Assembly (NCBI RefSeq): GCF_900540665.1
Contig: NZ_UQGV01000049.1
Location: 1-17,499, forward strand
Direction of reading: 5' to 3'
From: an uncultured Catenibacterium sp.
Lineage (GTDB): Bacteria > Bacillota_I > Bacilli_A > Erysipelotrichales > Coprobacillaceae
Length of the DNA: 17,499 bases
Under the pieces are notes generated by a model, which did not search any database, was not told the origin of the DNA, and was given only the letters and a program-made list of their open reading frames with translations. Numbering within the stretch: position 1 is the first letter of the stretch; the number at the start of each line of letters is the position of its first letter. The position numbers and the translations under genes were made by a program. Positions 1-8,092 of this stretch are shown piece after piece.

Positions 1-106
1 TCCTTCACTCCTACCTTTATGGTATCGGCTTGTGGTTCACTACACTTGGCGGTAATTACCTGTGGTCGGACTATCTCCGACTGAATCAGTGCCATGCCCG
101 GCACAC
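1..106 (-). mobile_element. 5' end of a group II intron (partial, runs off the left edge)
   Basis: Read on the minus strand from position 106, the sequence begins GTGTG, which fits the group II intron 5' consensus GUGYG. It continues into stacked inverted repeats: GTGCC pairs with GGCAC around positions 91-105, and GTCGGA pairs with TCCGAC around 64-82. The wording resembles the domain I start of bacterial group II introns as I remember it. It is richer in G and C than the neighbouring genes, and no ORF of note lies in it. The intron-encoded reverse transcriptase/maturase and domains V and VI would lie beyond the left edge and cannot be seen. The assignment rests on the 5' motif, the folding pattern and the insertion context. 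Alternatives are the end of another mobile element or another structured RNA. Confidence 0.6.
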
Positions 107-111
107 TTGAA

Positions 112-136
112 AGGGGAGTTTTTTAATGACTCCCCT
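112..136 (-). terminator. Terminator-like hairpin at the presumed intron insertion site
   Basis: A perfect 8-bp stem pairs 112-119 (AGGGGAGT) with 129-136 (ACTCCCCT) around a 9-base loop. On the minus strand it is followed by TTCAA and then the GTGTG of the presumed intron. It lies behind the stronger terminator at 145-170, so it may be a second terminator whose T-tract was interrupted by the intron. Confidence 0.5.
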
Positions 137-144
137 CCTCTATT

Positions 145-170
145 AAAAAAAGAAGCAATTATGCTTCTTT
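145..170 (-). terminator. Rho-independent terminator of the xerD-deoB unit
   Basis: On the minus strand a 7-bp stem (AAGAAGC/GCTTCTT, arms at 163-169 and 150-156) with a 6-base loop is followed by a run of T. The hairpin starts two bases after the stop codon of the small membrane protein. The plus strand also carries a short T-run after the stem, so it could work in both directions. Confidence 0.85.
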
Positions 171-171
171 T

Positions 172-432
172 CTATATGAGCAATTTACCTATGAATAGAA
201 CTTCTAATACTATATTTAGAATTATCAGGTAAATAAATAGTACCTTCTTATATTTTTTATAATTATTGAATAATGATACAGCTGCACAAATAACGAGCAG
301 TGATGCCATCACCAGATACATAGTTTCAATAATTATATTCCCTTTCGCAAGTGTCATACCAAATACATAAAGTATGACAGCCATCAAGCTTGCTGCAAGA
401 GATACAATAATTACCTTTTTCTGGTTTTCCAT
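172..432 (-). CDS. Small three-helix membrane protein, function unknown
   Basis: I do not recognise a family for this 86-residue protein. Three hydrophobic segments suitable for membrane helices are visible at about residues 7-27, 35-55 and 63-84. The loops are short, with a lysine-rich stretch (NNYKKYKK) between helices two and three. There is no signal-peptidase site and no obvious catalytic motif. Its ATG overlaps the deoB stop codon by one base (TAATG), so it is probably translationally coupled to deoB. A terminator follows directly, making it the last gene of the xerD-deoB unit. In Bacillus the gene after deoB is a purine nucleoside phosphorylase, but nothing here links this protein to nucleosides beyond position. 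That it is a real gene is likely from the coupling and the hydrophobic pattern; any role is unknown. Confidence 0.7.
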   Translation of the reverse strand: MENQKKVIIVSLAASLMAVILYVFGMTLAKGNIIIETMYLVMASLLVICAAVSLFNNYKKYKKVLFIYLIILNIVLEVLFIGKLLI

Positions 433-1631
433 TAAGCATCCCTTTCAAGTTCTTTTAGTAAAGATTTTCCAATACCAGGATTTTCTACATTAAAGTTATC
501 AGCAATAGTTGCACCAATCACTGCATAGCTTTCTAACAATCCAAGATTTTTTGGTTTATGAAGTGATTTGCTGTAAATAAGTAGTGGAACATGTTCTCTA
601 GTATGATCAGTTCCTTTCCAAGTAGGATCATTACCATGATCTGCTGTAATCATGATTAAATCATCATCATTGACTGCAGCCATTAAATCAGATAATTGTG
701 CATCAAATTCTTCAATAGCATCTCCATAGCCAATCGCATTTCTACGATGTCCATAAACTGCATCAAAGTCTACAAGATTCACAAAGATAAGTCCATGATG
801 TTCTTTTTTGGCGAGTTCAATTGTCTTTTCCATACCATCTTTATTAGATACTGTATGAATGCCTTCAGTAATGCCTTCATCTACGAAGATATCAGGAATC
901 TTACCAACACCTACAACATCAAGTCCTGCATCCTTTAAGCTATTAAGTACTGTTTTATCAAATGGCTTTAATGCATAATCATGTCTATTAGGTGTACGTT
1001 TAAATTCACCTTTTTTACGTCCAACAAAAGGTCTTGCTATTACACGTCCAACTTTCCATCTTTCATCCATGAGTAGTTCTCTTGCAATATGACATGCATC
1101 GTATAATTCTTCTAGTGGAATAATTTCTTCATTGGCTGCAATCTGGAATACAGAATCGGCTGATGTATAAACAATCCAGTCTCCTGTTTCTAACTGCTTT
1201 TCTCCAAGATCATCTAAAATTTTTGTGCCACTTTCAGCATAGTTACCTAAGCATTTTCTACCTGTCTTTTCTTCAAAAAGCTTGATAAACTCTTCTGGGA
1301 AGCCAGTATCTGTAAATGTTTTAAAAGGCTTAGTGACTTTAAGACCCATCATTTCCCAATGTCCTGTCATTGTATCCTTGCCGTTAGAGACTTCCTTTAG
1401 TGTAGCAGTAGTACCTAGAGGATGAGTAATTGGATGAATACCTTTAAAATCACCTAAATTACCTAAGCCCAATCCTTCCATATTAATAACATTCAGACCG
1501 TTTTTCGCTTCACAAATATGACCAATTGTATTAGCACCTTCATCTCCAAATAAAGCAGCATCTTCAGCATTTCCAATACCCATTGAGTCACATACAATCA
1601 CAAATATTCTTTTGTATAATTCCTTACTCAT
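432..1631 (-). CDS. deoB: Phosphopentomutase
   Basis: DeoB interconverts (deoxy)ribose 1-phosphate and 5-phosphate in the cytoplasm, feeding sugars from nucleoside breakdown into central metabolism. It belongs to the alkaline phosphatase superfamily. The 399-residue length is normal. The N-terminal metal site is seen as CDSMGIG (D15, S16), and the C-terminal metal ligands as TADHGND (331-335) and TDHTREH (341-347), typical of the two-manganese enzymes. The frame is open further upstream, but the ATG at 1631 is chosen because it has a strong Shine-Dalgarno sequence (AAGGAGG about 7 bases upstream) and the protein starts as the family does (MSKELYKRIFVIVCDS). It overlaps the xerD stop by 8 bases. 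Adjacency of xerD and deoB is also found in Bacillus (ripX-drm). Confidence is very high. Confidence 0.97.
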   Translation of the reverse strand: MSKELYKRIFVIVCDSMGIGNAEDAALFGDEGANTIGHICEAKNGLNVINMEGLGLGNLGDFKGIHPITHPLGTTATLKEVSNGKDTMTGHWEMMGLKVTKPFKTFTDTGFPEEFIKLFEEKTGRKCLGNYAESGTKILDDLGEKQLETGDWIVYTSADSVFQIAANEEIIPLEELYDACHIARELLMDERWKVGRVIARPFVGRKKGEFKRTPNRHDYALKPFDKTVLNSLKDAGLDVVGVGKIPDIFVDEGITEGIHTVSNKDGMEKTIELAKKEHHGLIFVNLVDFDAVYGHRRNAIGYGDAIEEFDAQLSDLMAAVNDDDLIMITADHGNDPTWKGTDHTREHVPLLIYSKSLHKPKNLGLLESYAVIGATIADNFNVENPGIGKSLLKELERDA

Positions 1632-2517
1632 CTTTTTTCCTCCTTGCATTGCCTGGATGATATTTATTATAGTCATCCAGTATCTGCTTATGTGTAACAT
1701 GTGTATAGATTGTTGTTGTAGAAATATCCTGATGTCCAAGCATCACCTGAATAGATCTTAAATCACAATGATTTTCCAATAAAGTGGTCGCAAATGTATG
1801 TCTCAACATATGAGGTGTAAAATGATCTCTCACCCCTGCTTCTAATACAAGCTTTTGGAGAATGTTATAGAAGTTTTCTCTTGTCATACGACGACCATCA
1901 TTCATCATAAAAAGCCATTGATTATTCTTTTTATTAAAGAAAGAACGTTCATTTTGCATATAGTTATAGACATAAGAGCATGTTTCTTTATCTAATGGAA
2001 TTAATCGTTCTTTATTCCCTTTTCCTACGACACGAACATTAGAAACAGAGTGATTGATATCATTTATTTCCAGATGAACAAGTTCGCTTATTCTCATACC
2101 TGTATTAATAAGAAGAAGCATCATTGTTTTATTTCTTTTGCCTGCTGGATTGCTATCATCGATACTCTTAATAACCTTGATGATTTCTTCTAGACTTAAT
2201 ACTTTAGGAAGTTTTTTGTCTGTTTTTGGCAGATCATATTGCAGCATGATATCCTGCATGCCTCTTGTCCTAGATAAAAACTCATTGTACTGCCTTAAAG
2301 AAACGATTTTTCTTCTTATAGAAGTAACCTTATATCCATCATCCTTTAATTTGCAGAAATAAGCGTCTATATGAGATAAATCAAACTTTTTTATATCATA
2401 ATCGATATATTCATAAAAAGCTCTTATATCCCTTATATAACCCTGTACAGTATTATCACTCAAGCCTCTTTCAAATAATAAATAGCTTTTAAAATCTTTT
2501 AAATCATATTCTTGCAC
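1624..2517 (-). CDS. xerD: Site-specific tyrosine recombinase XerD
   Basis: XerD works with XerC at the dif site to resolve chromosome dimers before cell division. The 297-residue protein has an N-terminal SAM-like core-binding domain (about 1-90) and a C-terminal catalytic domain with the complete active site: R142 (TGMRISEL), K166 (VGKGNKE), H236 and R239 (HMLRH), H262 (LGHQ) and nucleophile Y271 (IYTHV). The start is GTG, supported by an AAGAGGTG Shine-Dalgarno sequence and the absence of a better start. A promoter with an extended -10 lies in the end of dinB (2536-2564). The gene overlaps deoB by 8 bases. XerD rather than XerC or an integrase is inferred from length, domain order and the deoB neighbour. 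There is no sign of integration features around it. Confidence 0.92.
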   Translation of the reverse strand: MQEYDLKDFKSYLLFERGLSDNTVQGYIRDIRAFYEYIDYDIKKFDLSHIDAYFCKLKDDGYKVTSIRRKIVSLRQYNEFLSRTRGMQDIMLQYDLPKTDKKLPKVLSLEEIIKVIKSIDDSNPAGKRNKTMMLLLINTGMRISELVHLEINDINHSVSNVRVVGKGNKERLIPLDKETCSYVYNYMQNERSFFNKKNNQWLFMMNDGRRMTRENFYNILQKLVLEAGVRDHFTPHMLRHTFATTLLENHCDLRSIQVMLGHQDISTTTIYTHVTHKQILDDYNKYHPGNARRKKDE

Positions 2518-2535
2518 GTGCTACACCTCTTGTCT

Positions 2536-2564
2536 ATTATAACAACTTTTCTTAACTGTTTCCA
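2536..2564 (-). promoter_or_regulatory. Promoter of xerD-deoB-small membrane protein
   Basis: On the minus strand TGGAAA (2564-2559, 4 of 6 matches to the -35 consensus) is followed after 17 bases by a perfect TATAAT (2541-2536). TG one base upstream of it gives an extended -10 (TGTTATAAT). It overlaps the dinB stop region and lies about 20 bases from the xerD GTG. Confidence 0.65.
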
Positions 2565-3742
2565 TCATGACGCTTACTATCTGGATGATAGTCTTTTGCC
2601 TTGATTAGATGCGCACTTGTCATTTTGTTAATATTCTCAATAAGACTATCAATAGGATCTGTCTTATTATTCTTTGTATCAAATATATTCATCTGCTGAA
2701 TAATAGAATCTTTTCTTTTCACATTATTCAATGTTACACCAATGAGTCTTAATGGTTCATGAGTGTAATGCTTAGTAAAAAGCATCATGACATAACTATA
2801 TATCTTTTCATAATCATTAATATAATCCTGTATCAGCATTTGTCTTGTCACACTGTGAAAACGCGTGTATTTTAATGTGATTACAATACAATTAGAATAC
2901 ATATCATGTTTTAAAGCGCGCTCAGAAACCGTTAAACATACTTTTTTAAATTCTTCTTTTAAACTATCCCCATCACTTATATCACTCTCAAAAGTTGTAG
3001 AGTGCCCAATTGATTTCATATCAGTATCTTCATAAATAACTGGTGAAAGATCCCTGCCATTTGCACGGTTGTAATAAATTAATGTATTCTTCCCTAAAAA
3101 TTGTCTTATAGTCTGATAATTATCGTAATTCGCAATATCTCCAATTGTCTTGATTCCAGCTTCTTCTAGTTTAGGTGCAGTCTTTTTTCCAATGCCATAC
3201 ATATCCCCTACTTTAATAGGCCAAAGAACTTCTTTAAGATTCTTTTGGGTGATAATGGTAATTCCTAAAGGTTTCTTCATATCTGAAGCCATCTTTGAAA
3301 GAAACTTATTAGGAGAAATGCCAATCGAGCAAGGAAGAGATAAGGTAGACAAAATCCTATCCTGCATTTCCTTGGCGACAATATAAGGCTGTACGTGCGT
3401 CACTGTAAAATAATCACTCATATCTACATAACATTCATCAATACTCGCTATCTCGACTTTGTTGCTATAAGTATAAACAATATCAAAGAATTTCTGTGAT
3501 AGTTCATGATATAGATTAAAATGCGGTTCTACCACGATCAAATCAGAACATTTCTCTTTAGCCATAAATAAAGGCATAGCAGAACTAATACCAAATTGTC
3601 TTGCTTCATAAGAAGCAGTAGATACAACGCTTCTTTTAGAATTATGACTGATGACAATTGGCTTTCCTCTTAATTCTGGATGCTGTGAAATTTCACAATT
3701 GGCATAAAAAGCATTCATATCAATATGAAATATAATACGCAT
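2552..3742 (-). CDS. dinB: DNA polymerase IV (Y-family translesion polymerase)
   Basis: This is an error-prone polymerase that extends DNA past lesions and mismatched ends. The 396-residue protein shows the Y-family palm motifs in order: IDMNAFYANCE near the N-terminus, YEARQFGISSAMPL, the catalytic SIDECYVDMS (around residue 103), SIGISPNKFLSKMASD and KPLGI. A helix-hairpin-helix region (YGIGKKTAPKLEEAGI) and a little-finger domain follow. A clamp-binding motif, QMNIF, is visible near residue 350, followed by a tail of about 40 residues. The start is taken at the ATG at 3742, because the Shine-Dalgarno sequence GGGAGG is 6 bases away; the GTG at 3748 would abut it. The gene sits 12 bases after the T-tract of the recN terminator, with no room for a promoter. 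No LexA-type box is visible just upstream. Confidence 0.95.
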   Translation of the reverse strand: MRIIFHIDMNAFYANCEISQHPELRGKPIVISHNSKRSVVSTASYEARQFGISSAMPLFMAKEKCSDLIVVEPHFNLYHELSQKFFDIVYTYSNKVEIASIDECYVDMSDYFTVTHVQPYIVAKEMQDRILSTLSLPCSIGISPNKFLSKMASDMKKPLGITIITQKNLKEVLWPIKVGDMYGIGKKTAPKLEEAGIKTIGDIANYDNYQTIRQFLGKNTLIYYNRANGRDLSPVIYEDTDMKSIGHSTTFESDISDGDSLKEEFKKVCLTVSERALKHDMYSNCIVITLKYTRFHSVTRQMLIQDYINDYEKIYSYVMMLFTKHYTHEPLRLIGVTLNNVKRKDSIIQQMNIFDTKNNKTDPIDSLIENINKMTSAHLIKAKDYHPDSKRHDGNS

Positions 3743-3754
3743 ACTCACCCTCCC

Positions 3755-3782
3755 AAAAAAAGAGCATATAACTTATATGCTC
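3755..3782 (-). terminator. Rho-independent terminator after recN
   Basis: A 9-bp stem, GAGCATATA/TATATGCTC (arms at 3774-3782 and 3762-3770), has a 3-base loop and is followed on the minus strand by seven T. The stem begins inside the recN TGA stop codon. It ends the long nusB-to-recN unit and lies directly in front of dinB. Confidence 0.88.
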
Positions 3783-5424
3783 ATCCTTGTAATAATCTTT
3801 TAGCATTTTCAATTGCTTCTGGAGTAATCACATCTCCTGAAAGCATCTTAGCAATTTCTTCTATTCTTTCGTCTTCATTTAATACTGCAAGTGATGAATA
3901 AGTCTCTTCATCCTGTGTTAGTTTCTTGATTGCATAATGATGATCAGCATGAATAGCAACCTGTGGTAAATGAGTGATACATAATACCTGATTGTTTAAA
4001 GCTATAGAATGCATTTTCTGACCAATTGCATCCGCAACTTTACCACTTACTCCAGTATCAATTTCATCAAATACAAGAGTATTGATACCGGTCTTAGACA
4101 TTGTAATTGTCTTAATTGCAAGCATTAAACGAGATATTTCACCACCACTCGCAGTTTCATTTAATGGTGTAAATGCCTGTCCCTTATTCATAGAAACCAC
4201 AAATGTAATAACGTCTTTTCCCATGTCATTAAGGTTACATTCTTTAATATCCACCTTTAACTTTGCATTTGGTAAATATAGATCCTGTAGTTCTTTTTCT
4301 AATGCATCGACAAATATAGTTCCCTGTTCATTTCTTAATGCAGTCAGCTTTTGTGCAATCTTATAAGCGTCCTGATAAGCGTGCTCTTTCTGTTTATTTA
4401 AATCTGCAAGAACATCTTCACGATTAAGTGAGGCATCTAGCTTTTCTTTTAAATCTGCCTGAGCCTGATAGATATCATCACATGAATAGCCATATTTTCT
4501 TTGCAGACGATGAATTGTGAAAAGTTCTTCCTGTAATTCATTAAAGCGATATTCATCAAAATCAATTGAATCAAATGCTGTTTCAACACGATCTACAATA
4601 TCCTGCATACTATAATACTCATTATAGAATTCATCATACAATGAAGAAAATGTTTCATTATCACTCATATGACCAAGAGCACTTAATGCATCATTAATTC
4701 GACTTAATGCCCCCTGACGCTCTGACATAGATTCATTAAAAGCAGTCATATAGCCATGCATAGATTCATAATTCTTCATCACCCTGAGTTCATCTTCCAG
4801 ACTGTCAATGATCTCATCTGTGTACTCAAAATCTTTTAGTTCATCATATTGCTTCTTATAATATTCTATTCTTTCATCACTTAAATCTTCCTGTTCAAGT
4901 TTCTTGATTTTCTGTGATATTTTCTTATATTCAAAATAATGATTTTGATATTCAGACAAAAGGGCTTCATCCTGATGATTCATAAATGACTGCAATATCT
5001 TTAAATGATTTTTCACATTAAAGATTTCCTGTGTCTGATATTGTGAATGAATATCTAATAAGCAAGGCGCAATCTGCTTTAAAGCACTGTTTGTAACAGT
5101 ACGATAATTGATTTTAATTGTTGAACGTCCATTATCCATTATTTCTTTTGTAATAATTAAATCATCATCACCTTCTATATTGAGTTCATCCAAGATAAGG
5201 CCAATATGATCATTCATATCAAACACACCTTCAATAACTGCTTTCTTGGCGCCTTTTCTTACTAATGAAGAAGATGCTCTAGCACCACATAGCTGTTCAA
5301 GTGCATTGATAATAATAGATTTACCTGCACCTGTTTCCCCAGTCAAGGCTGTCATGCCTTCTTCAAAGTCCACTTGTGTTTGATCAATAATGACAAAAGA
5401 AGAGATAAAAAGACTTTTCAACAT
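3781..5424 (-). CDS. recN: DNA repair protein RecN
   Basis: RecN is an SMC-like ATPase that gathers broken DNA ends during recombinational repair. In this 547-residue protein the Walker A motif is at residues 29-36 (GETGAGKS). A long charged, helix-rich coiled-coil region fills the middle (roughly 150-370). The C-terminal head carries the ABC signature (ASGGEISRL) and Walker B (TLVFDEIDTGVSG), followed by the H-loop region (ITHLPQVA). Length and domain order fit the family. The ATG is preceded by AGGTGA at suitable spacing, 6 bases after the tlyA stop. In Bacillus the arginine repressor gene lies between tlyA and recN and spoIVB follows; both are missing here. The stop codon is part of the terminator stem. 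No SOS box is visible and no separate promoter was found, so expression probably comes from the upstream operon. Confidence 0.96.
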   Translation of the reverse strand: MLKSLFISSFVIIDQTQVDFEEGMTALTGETGAGKSIIINALEQLCGARASSSLVRKGAKKAVIEGVFDMNDHIGLILDELNIEGDDDLIITKEIMDNGRSTIKINYRTVTNSALKQIAPCLLDIHSQYQTQEIFNVKNHLKILQSFMNHQDEALLSEYQNHYFEYKKISQKIKKLEQEDLSDERIEYYKKQYDELKDFEYTDEIIDSLEDELRVMKNYESMHGYMTAFNESMSERQGALSRINDALSALGHMSDNETFSSLYDEFYNEYYSMQDIVDRVETAFDSIDFDEYRFNELQEELFTIHRLQRKYGYSCDDIYQAQADLKEKLDASLNREDVLADLNKQKEHAYQDAYKIAQKLTALRNEQGTIFVDALEKELQDLYLPNAKLKVDIKECNLNDMGKDVITFVVSMNKGQAFTPLNETASGGEISRLMLAIKTITMSKTGINTLVFDEIDTGVSGKVADAIGQKMHSIALNNQVLCITHLPQVAIHADHHYAIKKLTQDEETYSSLAVLNEDERIEEIAKMLSGDVITPEAIENAKRLLQG

Positions 5425-5430
5425 TTAAAA

Positions 5431-6240
5431 TCACCTGCTTTCATTAAAATGTTTATGTGCTTCTGTGACAACGTCATCAATACAATAATCACTATTTTCT
5501 TGATGATCATTCACAAAATAACCAAGGAATTCAATATTACCTTCCCCTCCAGTTATCGGAGAGAATGTCAATCCTTTTAAAGAAAAACCATTATCATTTG
5601 CATAGCCGATTACTTCTTTAATGACTCTTTTATGGACCTTCGGATCCTTTACAATACCATGTTTTCCAACATCATCTTTTCCTGCTTCAAACTGAGGCTT
5701 AATTAAAGAAACAATCACACCATCTGGCGCAATGACGTTCTTTAATGCATTGAACATATGTCTTAAAGAAATAAAAGAGACATCAATAGAGGCAAATGTA
5801 GGCATACCATATTTGAAATCTTCTAGCTGTGCATAACGAAAATTATACTGTTCCATTACTTCTACACGTTCATCATTACGAAGCTTCCATACTAGCTGAT
5901 TTGTTCCTACATCAACTGCATAAACCTTCTGAGCACCATGCTGTAAAGCACAATCTGTAAAACCACCCGTAGAAGACCCAATATCAATCATAATGACATC
6001 TGTAAGATCCAAATGATAAAGATCAATGGCTTTTTCAAGCTTTAAACCACCACGAGATACATATCTTAGCTTTTCACCCTTAACAAAAAGCTTTGTATCA
6101 ACTGGAATTTTAGTTCCTGGTTTATCAATATAATCATTTTCATCTCTCACAATGCCTGCCATAATAGCTCTTTGTGCCTGATTTCTAGACTCAAATAAGC
6201 CTTGCTGGACACATAAAATATCAATTCTTTCTTTTTTCAT
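5431..6240 (-). CDS. tlyA: TlyA-family rRNA 2'-O-methyltransferase (S4 + FtsJ-like domains)
   Basis: The 269-residue protein has an N-terminal S4 RNA-binding domain (about 5-65, with RIDILCVQQGLFESRNQAQR) and a Rossmann methyltransferase domain whose SAM-binding motif I is IDIGSSTGGFTD (85-96). Characterised TlyA proteins 2'-O-methylate cytidines in 16S and/or 23S rRNA; the name hemolysin A is historical. Which rRNA site is modified here cannot be read from the sequence. The start at ATG 6240 has a GAGGAAAT Shine-Dalgarno sequence inside the end of dxs, and the two genes overlap by 20 bases, so they are likely coupled. The location between dxs and recN is conserved in Firmicutes (yqxC in Bacillus). 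Family assignment is secure; the substrate is inferred. Confidence 0.93.
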   Translation of the reverse strand: MKKERIDILCVQQGLFESRNQAQRAIMAGIVRDENDYIDKPGTKIPVDTKLFVKGEKLRYVSRGGLKLEKAIDLYHLDLTDVIMIDIGSSTGGFTDCALQHGAQKVYAVDVGTNQLVWKLRNDERVEVMEQYNFRYAQLEDFKYGMPTFASIDVSFISLRHMFNALKNVIAPDGVIVSLIKPQFEAGKDDVGKHGIVKDPKVHKRVIKEVIGYANDNGFSLKGLTFSPITGGEGNIEFLGYFVNDHQENSDYCIDDVVTEAHKHFNESR

Positions 6241-8092
6241 GTTCTATTTCCTCAATTTTATTTTTCAAATCATTCAACGAAATATGTTCCTGTTTATATA
6301 AGAACTCGTTATCTCCAAAGGTGACATAATGATCATCAATACCAATAAATGACATATCAACATGAATATGATTCTTTTCATAATATAAACTCATAATACT
6401 ACCTAAAGAACCATTTATAAGATCCGTTTCATAAACAATGATTGGTTTATCACTTATTCTTTCTAACATATCTTTATCTATTGGTTTGATGAATCTTGCA
6501 TTAATAATATTAATAGGAAGATGATCAGTCTCAGCCATCTTTAAAACTGCTAGTACATTATCACCATAAGTAACAACATTTACAGCCGCATCTTCCGTTT
6601 CTTTAATTAGTTCCCATTGACCTACTTTTATAGTCTCATCAGTATGATGGTGTGTATTAATAACTTTGTTTTTTGAATAACGCATCACATATGGATGATC
6701 TTTATTTTGATATGCTGTATTAATCATTTTTTGTGCTTCTTCTTCATTTTTAGGTGCCATAATAATAACACCTGGAATAGGTGCAATAAGACCAATATCA
6801 AAAACACCATGATGTGTCGCACCATCTCCACCTACTAAGCCAGCACGATCAATACCAATAAGACATGGAAGATTCATTCTCGCAATATCATGATTAAGCT
6901 GATCATATGCACGCTGGAAAAAAGAAGAATAAACACTTAAGAATGGGAATTCTTCTCCCTGAGAAAGACCTGCCGCAAGAGTCATTGCATGTTCTTCTGC
7001 AATCCCAACATCGAATGAACGATCTGGATAATTTTTAAAGATTTTCTGTAAACAGCTGCCTGTAATCATGGCTGGAGTAATTACACATATATCATCATGT
7101 TTATTCATCAAGTACTCTACATGATCACTCACCGATTGACTCCATGAATGTTTTTCTTGATCTAATACAGGCTGAATACCTTTAACTATGTCAAAAGCTC
7201 CTACACTGTGATAAACCCCTGAGCGATCCTTTTCTGCAGGCTCATAGCCTTTTCCCTTCTTTGTCAGAACATGAAGGACAACGCTATGATCCAAGTTCTT
7301 TACTGTTTCTAAAGCACGAATCAACTCTTCAATATTATGCCCATCAACAGGACCTATATAATCTAAATCAAACTGAGCAAATGGCGTATCCAGTAAGATT
7401 TTTCTTTTTACTTTATCTTTTACTCGCTTTGTCGCATCAAATATTTTCTTACCAAAATCAGACTGTGAAAGTATCTCAGTATAATTACTTTTTGCCTGAT
7501 TATACTTATAAGACATTCTTACATCTGATAAAAAGTTTGATAAACCTCCTACATTGCGAGAAATAGACATATTGTTATCATTCAATATAACAATGACCTT
7601 AGTATCAATTCCACCAAGAAAATTCAAGGCTTCTAGAGATTCACCACTCATTAATGCAGCATCTCCAATAATACTAATAACTTCAAAGTTTTCTTTTTTA
7701 AGGTCACGCGCAATAGCTAAACCTGTCGCACCAGATATAGTGGTAGAAGAATGTCCTGCTTCCCAAGGATCATGAATGCTTTCATGACGATTCTGGAAGC
7801 CACACATCCCGCCATATTTCTTAAGTTTATTAAACATAGGTGCACGACCAGTCAAGATTTTATGAACATAAGCCTGATGTCCCACATCAAAAAGGAACTT
7901 ATCCTTTGGCGAATCAAATACATAATGAAGGGCAACAGTAAGTTCTACTATACCTAAATTACTGGAAAAGTGACCTCCTGTTTTAGAAATATTTTCGATT
8001 AGAAAATCCCTTATATCCTGTGATAACTGATTTAGTTCGTCAATATTCAATTGTTTCAAGAATCGAGGGTTCTCAATCTTCTTAATTTCCAT
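6221..8092 (-). CDS. dxs: 1-deoxy-D-xylulose-5-phosphate synthase
   Basis: DXS condenses pyruvate and glyceraldehyde 3-phosphate using thiamine diphosphate, the first step of the MEP isoprenoid pathway. The 623-residue protein has the expected parts: GHQAYVHKILTGR (71 on), GHSSTTIS (113 on), and the ThDP-binding stretch GDAALMSG (143-150) to NDNNMSIS (171-178). IGPVDGHN, the catalytic glutamate in GIAEEHAMTLAAG (about 366) and RAGLVGGDGATHHG follow, then the C-terminal transketolase domain. GDAAL stands where GDGAL is more usual, and I see no reason to doubt activity. The ATG directly follows the ispA stop codon (TAAATG), so translation of ispA and dxs is probably coupled. The next pathway enzymes are not in the window. 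Confidence is very high. Confidence 0.97.
   Translation of the reverse strand: MEIKKIENPRFLKQLNIDELNQLSQDIRDFLIENISKTGGHFSSNLGIVELTVALHYVFDSPKDKFLFDVGHQAYVHKILTGRAPMFNKLKKYGGMCGFQNRHESIHDPWEAGHSSTTISGATGLAIARDLKKENFEVISIIGDAALMSGESLEALNFLGGIDTKVIVILNDNNMSISRNVGGLSNFLSDVRMSYKYNQAKSNYTEILSQSDFGKKIFDATKRVKDKVKRKILLDTPFAQFDLDYIGPVDGHNIEELIRALETVKNLDHSVVLHVLTKKGKGYEPAEKDRSGVYHSVGAFDIVKGIQPVLDQEKHSWSQSVSDHVEYLMNKHDDICVITPAMITGSCLQKIFKNYPDRSFDVGIAEEHAMTLAAGLSQGEEFPFLSVYSSFFQRAYDQLNHDIARMNLPCLIGIDRAGLVGGDGATHHGVFDIGLIAPIPGVIIMAPKNEEEAQKMINTAYQNKDHPYVMRYSKNKVINTHHHTDETIKVGQWELIKETEDAAVNVVTYGDNVLAVLKMAETDHLPINIINARFIKPIDKDMLERISDKPIIVYETDLINGSLGSIMSLYYEKNHIHVDMSFIGIDDHYVTFGDNEFLYKQEHISLNDLKNKIEEIEHEKRKN

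Noticed and set aside
3..110. Short plus-strand reading frame at the left edge as the end of a transposase gene
   Set aside because: The frame encodes about 35 residues with no known family feature, while the minus strand has the GTGTG start and inverted repeats expected of a group II intron.
696..938. Plus-strand ORF within deoB
   Set aside because: It is antisense to a conserved gene, with no ribosome binding site and no recognisable protein. The same holds for the other plus-strand frames inside xerD, dinB, recN, dxs, ispA, comGB, comGA and the cyclophilin gene.
1632..1739. N-terminal extension of deoB upstream of 1631
   Set aside because: It lies within xerD, lacks family similarity, and the ATG at 1631 has an excellent ribosome binding site.
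3762..3782. SOS (LexA) box in front of dinB
   Set aside because: The palindrome there (GAGCATATA-N3-TATATGCTC) lacks the GAAC/GTTC halves of the Firmicutes box and is followed by a T-run, so it is a terminator.
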